A stretch of DNA of 64,000 nucleotides, from NCBI RefSeq assembly GCF_000011005.1, contig NC_013665.1, positions 2,829,501-2,893,500 of the forward strand. The letters run 5' to 3'. The translations under genes were made by a program, and so were the position numbers. The stretch comes from Methanocella paludicola SANAE. Its GTDB lineage: Archaea; Halobacteriota; Methanocellia; Methanocellales; Methanocellaceae. Position 1 is the stretch's first letter; each line of letters begins with the position of its first letter. Shown here one piece after another: positions 34,244 to 41,668 of the stretch. The notes under the pieces are model-generated. The model saw nothing but the letters and a program-made list of their open reading frames with translations, ran no database searches and was not told the origin of the DNA.

Positions 34244-35005
34244 CTAGGGCCTCCCATAAACGAGCGAGCGCAGGGCCTCTCCGGGGTCCGGGGCCCTCAT
34301 AAGTGCTCCCCCGATGAGGGCCGCGTCGCAATAGCTCAGCGCTTCCGCCAATTGTCCGGCCGTCTCGATGCCCGACGCGCTGACCACGGTGCCGTCGATG
34401 AGCGGGGCCAGCCTTGCCGTCCTCCCCAGGTCGACCTCGAGCGTGTCCTTGTCCCGGTTATTCACGGCATACAGCGAGGCGCCCGCGGACTCCGCGCGCT
34501 CGATGTCGCCCTCGGAGTGCACCTCCACCAGGGGCTCCATGCCATAGGACCTGGACCCGGCGATCATGCCGGCGAGAGAGTCCGTGGAAAAGAAGGAGGA
34601 GATCAAAAGAAGGCTGTCGGCGCCGAGGGCGTACGACTCTTTGATCTGGGCGGGGTGAAAGAGGAAGTCTTTCCGCAGCACGGGCAGGCCGCACCGGGCC
34701 TTCTCCAGGCTCTCGACGGAGCCCCCGAAGAACCGGGGCTCTGTCAATACCGATATGCCGCATGCGCCGTTTTCTTTAAAGGAGCGTGCCAGGGGCTCGA
34801 TATCGTCTATGCGCCTCAGGCGCCCTGCGGTGGGCGAGGCGGGCTTTATCTCGGCGATGACCGGCCAGCGTCCATCCTTCGCTGCCCTGTCGATGAAATC
34901 GGCGAGGCTGAGTGGCCGCCTGCCCGGGCGGGCATCGCCTTCGAACGGTACGTAATCGCGCTTACAGGCCTGAAGGATGTCCGTGAAGTTCAATCGTTTC
35001 ACCAT
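34244..35005 (-). CDS. trpC: Indole-3-glycerol-phosphate synthase
   Basis: The 253-residue barrel closes the indole ring of CdRP. Visible are VIAEIKPASPTAG (catalytic Lys), LPVLRKDFLFHPAQIKES, LVEVHSEGDI, YAVNNRD and VVSASGIETAGQ. It is the first gene of trpCEGDFBA. ATG 35005 (MVKRLNF) is chosen because in-frame codons further up lie in the operator/promoter. Confidence 0.95.
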   Translation of the reverse strand: MVKRLNFTDILQACKRDYVPFEGDARPGRRPLSLADFIDRAAKDGRWPVIAEIKPASPTAGRLRRIDDIEPLARSFKENGACGISVLTEPRFFGGSVESLEKARCGLPVLRKDFLFHPAQIKESYALGADSLLLISSFFSTDSLAGMIAGSRSYGMEPLVEVHSEGDIERAESAGASLYAVNNRDKDTLEVDLGRTARLAPLIDGTVVSASGIETAGQLAEALSYCDAALIGGALMRAPDPGEALRSLVYGRP

Positions 35006-35062
35006 GTACAAAGTTATACTTTGATGTATAAAAACATACATAGTGTCGCATATTTATACTTT
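35005..35062 (-). promoter_or_regulatory. trp operon promoter with palindromic operators
   Basis: On the minus strand a TATA box (TATAAATA, 35051-35058) would start transcription near 35030. Over that start lie ATGTAT-N6-ATACAT (35024-35041) and AAAGT-TAT-ACTTT (35010-35022). A TGTACA at 35005-35010 overlaps the start codon. TGTACA is the core of the TRP box bound by TrpY in Methanothermobacter, so a TrpY-like repressor is a fair guess; none is encoded here. The spacer to the MMPL gene stop holds nothing else. Confidence 0.7.
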
Positions 35063-35123
35063 ACGCACAGCTGACGAAAATTGATAATAAAAAAGGAGCG
35101 TGGGAGCCTCGAGGGCCCGACGC

Positions 35124-38100
35124 TTACTTGGGCTTCTGCATCTCGGGGATCACGGCTAGCTGGGCCTGCTCGTCCTTGACGAACGGCATCCACCAGTTGT
35201 ACTTTTTGAGCAGGACCATGATGGCCGGCACGATCACAAGGCGCATCAGCGTCGCGTCCAGGATGATGGCCAAACATAGCACGAAGCCGAACTCCTTCAG
35301 CATGACGGTGCTCGAGATCATCATCGACCCGAAGGCGGCGGCCATCACGGCGCCGCACAGCGTGATGATCGTGCCCGTGGACTCCACGGCCTGCTCGATG
35401 GCCTCCTCCTCGCTGCGGCCCTTGTAGACCTCCTCCCGTATCCGGGTCACCAGGAAGATATCGTAGTCCACTCCCAGGCCCATGAGCACGCAGAACAGGA
35501 TGATGGGCAGGATCCAGTACACCGAGGCCTGCAGCCAGACCTGGAAGACCAGGATGAACGCGGCCATCGTCCAGGCGATGCTCATGAGGAGCGTCATGAC
35601 CAGCCGGGCCGGGGTGAATATGGACCGGAGCAGCACCACGAGGACGAGGAATATGCCGATCAGCACCACCGGGATGACGATGGAGTACTTGTCCGTGCAC
35701 AGCTTCTGGTACTCGTAGACGCCCACCGAGCTGCCGCCCAGCAGGAGCGTCGTGCCGGCGTTCCCGGACTCATACGACTTCATCTTTTCTTTGATGGCCT
35801 CGGTAGCTCTCTGGGCCTCCTGGGAGAACGGCGATCCTTCGTACGCCACGTATATGAGCGTGGTCCGCCCGTCCAGGCCGGTGTTATTGTCCATGTAGTT
35901 CTGGTAGAACTCCTTTTCGACGCCCTTGTAGGCTGACAGGTTATCGTACTCGATGGTCACGCCCTCCGGGCGGGTCATGGAGTAGACCTTATCGATGCCG
36001 GGCACGGACGCCATCAATGCGGACATGTCCTCCACCCGGTCGAGGGCCTCCGCCGAATAATTCCCGTCGGGGCCTTTGAGGCTTTCGGGCAGCGTGGCCA
36101 CGATCATGCCCTTCTCCAGGGCGCCGCTCCCGAACTCGCTGTTCAGGAGATCGTAGCCGGCCTTGCTCTCGATGTTGTCGGGCATCATGTCGACGAAGTC
36201 GTTACCCAGCTGCAGGTTCGAGAAGATATAGACGGCCGGAACGGTGATCAGGAGCGCGATGACGAAGATCGCCTTCGAGTGTTTCAGGACCCGGTGGGTG
36301 ATGCCGCGCCAGAGCCTGCCCGTCATGGTCGGCCCGGACATGTAGAGCTTCCGGGGCCAGAAGAGCCGGTCTCCGGCGAGCGTTAGTACTGCGGGCACGA
36401 GTGTCAGCGCCACGAGCATGGAGAAGAGCACGCATACGGCGGTCCCGATGCCAATGGACCGGAAGATGCCCTGGTCGATGAGCATGAGGGAGCCGAAGCC
36501 GATCATGGCCGTGGTACCGCTGGAGGCGATGCTCTTGCCGGCATGCTCCACCGCCGATACGACCGAAGCCCTGATCTCCGCGCCCTTCGAGCGCTCCTCG
36601 GCGTACCTGGACAGCATGAACACGCAGTAGTCGGTGCCCGCTCCCAGCATGATGACGCCCATGAAGGTCATCACCAGGTAGAACACGTCGATCTGCGTGC
36701 TGATGATGCCCATGAAGCCGAACGCGGCCACGACGGCCACGCCGATGATGAGTAGCGGGACGAACGGCGTGAGGAACGAGCGGAAGTAAAGGCCGAGGAT
36801 GACGAGCACCAGGATGACGGTGATCTTATCGATGTTGTTCACGTCGTCCATGGCCGAGAACTCCGTGTCCATGGACATGGCCGTCGTTCCGGTGACGTAT
36901 GCCTGGATGCCCTCGTAGCGCGGGTCCTGGCGCATCTCCGCCACCAGCGCCCTGAGCGCATCTACCGAGGCCTGAGCGCTCTCGGACTCCTCGAAGTCGC
37001 TCGTGGTGAGCGCATATAAAGTCACACTGCCCGCGGCCAGGTTGCTGACGACCGAGTCAGGGAGGATCTTCGGGTCGTCGTACCCGTGCGACATCTCCCA
37101 GTCCCGGGCGAATGTTTTTAATTCCTCATCCGTCATGTTCCCCGGGAGGTCGAGCAGGGCCAGGAAGTACGTGTTGTTCGAGGTCAGGTTCATCTCGCTG
37201 AGCGTCTTTGAGATGATGTAGCCCTTGATGGTCTCGTTGCTCGCGTTCCTTCCCAGCGCGTAGATCTCGGCGAGCGTCCTGTTCTCGGACTCGTTCATGT
37301 CCTTGCCCGCCTCGCGTAACACGTAGGCGCTGACGATGGTATCGTTCGGATCAGGGCCCCAGCTAAAGATCTCGCGTACGGTCGCCTTCCCGGTCGCGTT
37401 GAGGTCCTTGCCGGCCTTCGTCAGGACGTAGTTGTCGAAGTCCTGCTTCGTCGCCGAGGGGCCCATGTTCCAGGCGTCCTGCATAACGTCGGTCGCGTTC
37501 TTGAGGTCCGACTCGGTCATGTTCCGGCCCTCGTCGGAGTCCTTCAGTGCTTTGACGGCCTTGTCCACCAGGTAGTTGCCGATAGCGCCGCTGGAAGGGT
37601 TCCGGCCCAGGTAATAAATGTCCTCGATGGCCTTCCTGTCGGCGCCGGAGGACGACGCCGCGCTCAGCACCAGGTTATCGATGGCGGCCGATGACGGCGA
37701 CGGCCCCAGGTCGTAGGCTGCGTAGAGCTGCTGCTTCTGGGACTCGTCGGCGATGCTTTGCATGCCGGCCACCGTGTTCACGCAGGCGGCGCGAAGCTGT
37801 GCCGGGTCGTTATATGCGCCCAGGCTGAGCGAGCCCAGCACGGCGAGCATCATCTGTTGCTGCTGCCCGGCCGGGACATTCGAAGTAATGAACGTTTGCG
37901 CCCGGGTGTCGATGGTATGCTGGGCCCTGGCGACGGGGTCGGAGATGGCGGCCTGGGTGCGCCAGTAGCCGTCGAAGTCCGCCAGGTATCCCTGGGCCAG
38001 CGGGCGGCTGTCGGCAGGTATGCCGGGTATGACGTTGGAATTCACGTAGCCGAGGGCGGCATCGTCGAGCTGCGTGTCGTTCAGCGAGGGGTCCGCGGTC

Positions 38101-38777
38101 CGGGTCTGCGACCAGGCGTTCGCATAGGCCAGCGGTATCCCGAACTCCAGGTCGGCGACGCCCTTCACCTGGTAAAGGCCGCCGTGCGCCGCGACCATCT
38201 GGTCCCGGGCCGCATAGAGCTGGGCGCTGGAGTCGACGATCGTCTTGCGGGCCTTGTAGAACTCGCTGTTGGCCCCGGTGATGTTATCCCAGAGCCAGTA
38301 GAGGCCGTTGCTGCTGTCCCGCACAGTATCCGTGGCGTTATACAGCTCCCGGTTGCCGTCGCTGACGTTATCGAACGCGTCGTTCAGCTCATGGTACAGG
38401 TCGGGCGTCATGTTGACGACCGCGTCCCGCTGGATGTTGTAGATGGAGGACCGGTCCGTGATGTTCTTTATCGATGCGTTTGCGGCAATCCGCCCGTCCA
38501 GATCGTCGATGTAGCGCATGGCGTCCGTCTTATTATCGGACCCGACGACGACCAGTATCTGGTTCTTATAATCGCCGGGGAACTGCTCGTCGTACTTGTC
38601 CTTCGCCACGAAGGCGCCGAGGTCCTTGGGCACGAACTTCTCGGTATCGTACTGGAGGTTACTCGTGAAAACGCTAACCAGCGGAAGCGAGACGAGGAGC
38701 ACGATGACCCAGACGGCGACGAACGCCCAGGGGTGCTTCGTGATCATTTCGCCCAGCGTCTTGAAAATGGAAACCAT
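35124..38777 (-). CDS. MMPL/RND-family transporter with repeat-bearing external loop
   Basis: The 1217-residue exporter has the RND layout: helix 1 (about 17-38), a very large external loop (about 40-640), five helices including GAGTDYCVFMLSRYAEE, a second half starting near 840 with its own loop, and GLGVDYDIFLVTRIREE near 1120. The first loop holds five degenerate ~35-residue repeats (about 350-520), each opening with a [YF]-x-[LW/M]-G-[PR]-[NDS] motif, and many N-x-S/T sequons. The substrate is unknown, with lipids, drugs or solutes possible. It follows the TetR gene by 12 bp. Confidence 0.88.
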   Translation of the reverse strand: MVSIFKTLGEMITKHPWAFVAVWVIVLLVSLPLVSVFTSNLQYDTEKFVPKDLGAFVAKDKYDEQFPGDYKNQILVVVGSDNKTDAMRYIDDLDGRIAANASIKNITDRSSIYNIQRDAVVNMTPDLYHELNDAFDNVSDGNRELYNATDTVRDSSNGLYWLWDNITGANSEFYKARKTIVDSSAQLYAARDQMVAAHGGLYQVKGVADLEFGIPLAYANAWSQTRTADPSLNDTQLDDAALGYVNSNVIPGIPADSRPLAQGYLADFDGYWRTQAAISDPVARAQHTIDTRAQTFITSNVPAGQQQQMMLAVLGSLSLGAYNDPAQLRAACVNTVAGMQSIADESQKQQLYAAYDLGPSPSSAAIDNLVLSAASSSGADRKAIEDIYYLGRNPSSGAIGNYLVDKAVKALKDSDEGRNMTESDLKNATDVMQDAWNMGPSATKQDFDNYVLTKAGKDLNATGKATVREIFSWGPDPNDTIVSAYVLREAGKDMNESENRTLAEIYALGRNASNETIKGYIISKTLSEMNLTSNNTYFLALLDLPGNMTDEELKTFARDWEMSHGYDDPKILPDSVVSNLAAGSVTLYALTTSDFEESESAQASVDALRALVAEMRQDPRYEGIQAYVTGTTAMSMDTEFSAMDDVNNIDKITVILVLVILGLYFRSFLTPFVPLLIIGVAVVAAFGFMGIISTQIDVFYLVMTFMGVIMLGAGTDYCVFMLSRYAEERSKGAEIRASVVSAVEHAGKSIASSGTTAMIGFGSLMLIDQGIFRSIGIGTAVCVLFSMLVALTLVPAVLTLAGDRLFWPRKLYMSGPTMTGRLWRGITHRVLKHSKAIFVIALLITVPAVYIFSNLQLGNDFVDMMPDNIESKAGYDLLNSEFGSGALEKGMIVATLPESLKGPDGNYSAEALDRVEDMSALMASVPGIDKVYSMTRPEGVTIEYDNLSAYKGVEKEFYQNYMDNNTGLDGRTTLIYVAYEGSPFSQEAQRATEAIKEKMKSYESGNAGTTLLLGGSSVGVYEYQKLCTDKYSIVIPVVLIGIFLVLVVLLRSIFTPARLVMTLLMSIAWTMAAFILVFQVWLQASVYWILPIILFCVLMGLGVDYDIFLVTRIREEVYKGRSEEEAIEQAVESTGTIITLCGAVMAAAFGSMMISSTVMLKEFGFVLCLAIILDATLMRLVIVPAIMVLLKKYNWWMPFVKDEQAQLAVIPEMQKPK

Positions 38778-38789
38778 GATGATGCCTCG

Positions 38790-39404
38790 TTATACTTTGA
38801 TCGTGATGCGCTTTTCCTTCAGGCCGAGTACCTTGACCGCGATGTCCTCGGCCGCCTTGAACTTCCGGTCGTAGTCCTCCCCCGGCGCCGAAAGCGTGGC
38901 GGCGTCGTGGAGGTAAGCGAACATGACCAGCAGCAGCTCGACCGTCTCCCTGGGATAGGGCACATTGAACATGCCCTCCTCTGTGCCCTGCTCCAGCAGG
39001 TGGGTGACCAGCGGGACAAAGGTGTCCCGGACCTTGACCATGTACTTCTGGTGGGAGACCATGTTCTTATCCGCGTGCAGGAACTCGATGATCTTCTTCT
39101 CGCCCATCTGGAAACGGAGGGTCTCGTCGATGATAATCTGGAGCTTCTGCCGGGGGTCGAGGGTCACGTCCTCCAGAATGCGCTTCACCGTCGGCTCCAT
39201 GTGGTCCTTCAGGTAATGGTCGAGGACGGCATCCAGGATGTCGTCCTTCGACTCGAAATAGTAATAGAACGTCCCCTGGGCGACGCCGACCTTCCGGACG
39301 ATGTCGCTCACGGACGTTTCCTCGCAGCCGTTTTCCCTGAAGAGCTCCTCCGCCGCGTCGATGAGCTCCTTTCGCCTCACTTCGGGGTCCTTGGTCACGC
39401 GCAT
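38790..39404 (-). CDS. TetR/AcrR-family repressor
   Basis: The 204-residue protein opens with a TetR helix-turn-helix (RRKELIDAAEELFRENGCEE, then VSDIVRKVGVAQGTFYYYF) and a helical ligand domain. It is upstream of and probably represses the MMPL exporter, in one operon with it. ATG 39404 is used; a GTG lies nine bases earlier. A perfect operator-like palindrome lies 22-38 bp upstream. Confidence 0.9.
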   Translation of the reverse strand: MRVTKDPEVRRKELIDAAEELFRENGCEETSVSDIVRKVGVAQGTFYYYFESKDDILDAVLDHYLKDHMEPTVKRILEDVTLDPRQKLQIIIDETLRFQMGEKKIIEFLHADKNMVSHQKYMVKVRDTFVPLVTHLLEQGTEEGMFNVPYPRETVELLLVMFAYLHDAATLSAPGEDYDRKFKAAEDIAVKVLGLKEKRITIKV

Positions 39405-39422
39405 AATGAACACTACGGTGTA

Positions 39423-39445
39423 TTGACTGACAGTAAGTCAGTTAA
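39423..39445 (-). promoter_or_regulatory. Probable TetR operator
   Basis: Perfect inverted repeat ACTGAC-N5-GTCAGT (39426-39442), with flanking TTG / TAA extending the symmetry. It lies just upstream of the tetR-mmpl operon, in the 83-bp gap before the neighbouring cbiZ stop, and has the size and shape of TetR-family sites. Confidence 0.75.
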
Positions 39446-39487
39446 CATCGCTTTAAGTATTTAAGGGTTGCCCGGAACAATAAGCGC

Positions 39488-40396
39488 TTAATGGAGGGAC
39501 CGTAGTTTTTCCGTGGTCGCGTCGGGGTGCCTGGCCAGGTAATCCACGGCCTTTTTCCTGTGCAATAAAGTGCAGTCCTTGCACGTCCACACCGGGTAGC
39601 CCCGCCTGCTTTTTATCCACTCGCCCAGCTCCGGGTCCTCGCAGGGATAGAGAGGGCAATAGCAATACGTGCAGTCCTGGCCCTCGAAGTGGCACGGGTA
39701 GTACGGGCACCTGCCCTTGCCGCATTCCTCCCGCGGGTACTCGATCCAGTAGGGGCCCTTCTCGTCCGAGATGGCGTAGACGAACAGGCGGCTCCGATGG
39801 TTGCCATTTATTAGCGCGTGCTGCCGCTTGATGCCCTCCTCGACGCCCTTCTTCACGCACCGGTAAATGCTCTGGCCGATGTCCGTGCCCGTGCCCGAGT
39901 ACTCGAAGAAGACGGGGCCGCAGACGTCGGTCTTGAGCTCCTCGCTCAGGACGGCCACGGCGTCCGTGGTCGTGCCCGTGAAGTCGAACCCCATCTCGAA
40001 AAGGGCTTTCGCCTTGGCCTCGGTCGTTGTTATTACGGCGCTCGCCAGGGCGCCCTCGGACATCCGGCCGTGGACCACCAGTATTACGTTGACCGTGCCG
40101 GGGACCTGGCACGGGTTGCTCACGCCCGCCGTCACGAAGGCGGTCACCTGCTGGTCCCTCACCACGCACAAATTCTCCATGTAGACCGCCGTTAAAAAGT
40201 AAAAGCACGGGCATTCGACGGCCAGCTTCGAGGCCACTCCGTCCATGTACGCGGCGGGGTCCGCGTGGTCGAAGTCCTTGCCGACCTCGTGGTTGAGGAT
40301 GGCGCTCACCCTCCGGCGGCCGCCGTTTATCCCGGTGCTCAGGCCGTCGAAGTCGCCTTTTACGACCAGGGTCTTATCCTTCACGTAGTACCTCAA
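39488..40396 (-). CDS. cbiZ: Adenosylcobinamide amidohydrolase CbiZ with C-terminal Cys-rich domain
   Basis: The N-terminal ~215 residues are CbiZ (VTAGVSNPCQVPGTVNVILV, ITTTEAKAKALFEMGFDFTG, GTTTDAVAV). It removes the aminopropanol tail of adenosylcobinamide to give adenosylcobyric acid for salvage. The last ~80 residues are a Cys-rich small domain (CPYYPCHFEGQDC, CYCPLYPC, CKDC), found fused to archaeal CbiZ and likely metal binding. The start codon is TTG 40396, after GAGGTG. It is divergent from a BtuF-like gene, which fits corrinoid salvage. Confidence 0.9.
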   Translation of the reverse strand: MRYYVKDKTLVVKGDFDGLSTGINGGRRRVSAILNHEVGKDFDHADPAAYMDGVASKLAVECPCFYFLTAVYMENLCVVRDQQVTAFVTAGVSNPCQVPGTVNVILVVHGRMSEGALASAVITTTEAKAKALFEMGFDFTGTTTDAVAVLSEELKTDVCGPVFFEYSGTGTDIGQSIYRCVKKGVEEGIKRQHALINGNHRSRLFVYAISDEKGPYWIEYPREECGKGRCPYYPCHFEGQDCTYCYCPLYPCEDPELGEWIKSRRGYPVWTCKDCTLLHRKKAVDYLARHPDATTEKLRSLH

Positions 40397-40512
40397 AGCT
40401 GCCGCACCTCGAAACGCTAAAGGCCATTATATCACGGCCGACCTCAAATAGTTAATCGCGCCGTCGAGAGTAATTATTTATATGGAGAGCGCATACTTAA
40501 TCAAGAAAATTT

Positions 40513-40532
40513 AACTTAACTCAAATTAAGTT
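40513..40532 (+). promoter_or_regulatory. Palindromic operator upstream of the BtuF-like gene
   Basis: Perfect inverted repeat AACTTAA-N6-TTAAGTT lying 11 bp before the start codon. TATTTATATGG at about 40475-40485 is a TATA candidate for the same gene, so the palindrome covers the start of transcription. The regulator is unknown; corrinoid control is inferred from context. Confidence 0.65.
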
Positions 40533-40543
40533 GAGGTATCTAC

Positions 40544-41500
40544 ATGGTCTCGAACAAGAACCTTACCATTATAGTATCGATAGCGTTGATCGTGGCCGCC
40601 CTGGCGCTGGGCGGATGCACGAGCCCGTCGGCACAGCCCACGGCGACTCCCGCGGCGTCGGCCAATTACCCCATGAACGTCACGGACGACAAGGACAGGA
40701 CAGTGGTCATACAGGAGATGCCCGAGCGCATCGTATCGCTCTCGCCCAAGAACACGGAGATGCTCTACGCGCTGGGCCTGGGCGATAAAGTGGTCGGCGT
40801 CACCGACTACTGCAACTACCCGGCGGAGGCCGCGAACAAGACGAAGGTCGGCGGCATCACCAACGTCAACGTGGAGCAGGTGGGGGCGCTCAACCCCGAC
40901 GTGGTGTTCGCGGACTCGCTCACCAAGAAGGAAGCGGCCGAGAAGATCGAGTCAATGGGGTACCCGGTCATCGTGAACGACCCCAGGAACGTGAGCGATA
41001 TCGAGCGCAGCATCCTCCGCATGGGCAAGGTCTGCGGTGCCGGGGATAACGCCACCCGGCTGGCCGCCGATATCAACGCCAGCATCAAGGCCATCACCGA
41101 CAAGACGGCCACGCTCAACGAAAGCCAGAGGCCGAAGGTGCTCATGTTGCTCGACACGTACGACTTCTACGTGGCCGGCTCCGACTGCTACGGGAACGAT
41201 TTAATAATATTGGCGGGCGGGCAGAACGTGGCGTACGAGCTGACCGACTACAAGGCGATGAGCAAGGAGGCCGTCATCGAGGCGGACCCGGACATCATCA
41301 TCATGCCCGTGGATGTGTACAGCCAGCCCGACTTCGAGAAGCTCAGGAACGGCACCGAGGACTGGATGCAGCAGCTCTCCGCCGTGAGGAACGGCAAGGT
41401 CTACGCCGTGGCGTCCGACCCCATATTCCGGCCGGGCCCCAGGGTGGTCGATGCCGCGCAGGCCATGGCGAAGATCATCCACCCCGAGCTCTTCAGTTAA
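40544..41500 (+). CDS. ABC transporter substrate-binding lipoprotein, BtuF-like
   Basis: The 318-residue protein has a lipobox (LALGGC, Cys at about 25), then a Thr/Pro/Ala linker. A class III binding fold follows (RIVSLSPKNTEMLYALGLGD, VVGVTDYCNYP, NPDVVFADSLTKKE, VVDAAQAMAKIIHPELF), as in cobalamin and ferric-siderophore binders. Next to cbiZ, corrinoid is the likely ligand. No permease or ATPase gene is beside it, so the BtuCD partners must be elsewhere. A hairpin follows the stop. Confidence 0.85.
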   Translation: MVSNKNLTIIVSIALIVAALALGGCTSPSAQPTATPAASANYPMNVTDDKDRTVVIQEMPERIVSLSPKNTEMLYALGLGDKVVGVTDYCNYPAEAANKTKVGGITNVNVEQVGALNPDVVFADSLTKKEAAEKIESMGYPVIVNDPRNVSDIERSILRMGKVCGAGDNATRLAADINASIKAITDKTATLNESQRPKVLMLLDTYDFYVAGSDCYGNDLIILAGGQNVAYELTDYKAMSKEAVIEADPDIIIMPVDVYSQPDFEKLRNGTEDWMQQLSAVRNGKVYAVASDPIFRPGPRVVDAAQAMAKIIHPELFS

Positions 41501-41518
41501 GGGGGCCACGAAGCCCCC
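41501..41518 (+). terminator. Hairpin terminator after the BtuF-like gene
   Basis: GGGGGC / GCCCCC stem with a 6-base loop starting at the base after the stop codon, followed by AT-rich AATAATATTTTA. Confidence 0.8.
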
Positions 41519-41668
41519 AATAATATTTTAGCCTATTTATCATTATTTTTCATTGAAGTTATAGCAAACGTTATTTATCATAAGCGTTAATCTCTGCTAG
41601 AAAATTCCTCCGGTAATGTTGCAAGGATGACATATTAACGCGAAAACAACTTTCAGGTATGGAGCTAC

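Noticed and set aside
40440-40543. Cobalamin riboswitch before the BtuF-like gene
   Set aside because: The leader after the TATA box is too short and has no B12-box; such riboswitches are essentially bacterial.
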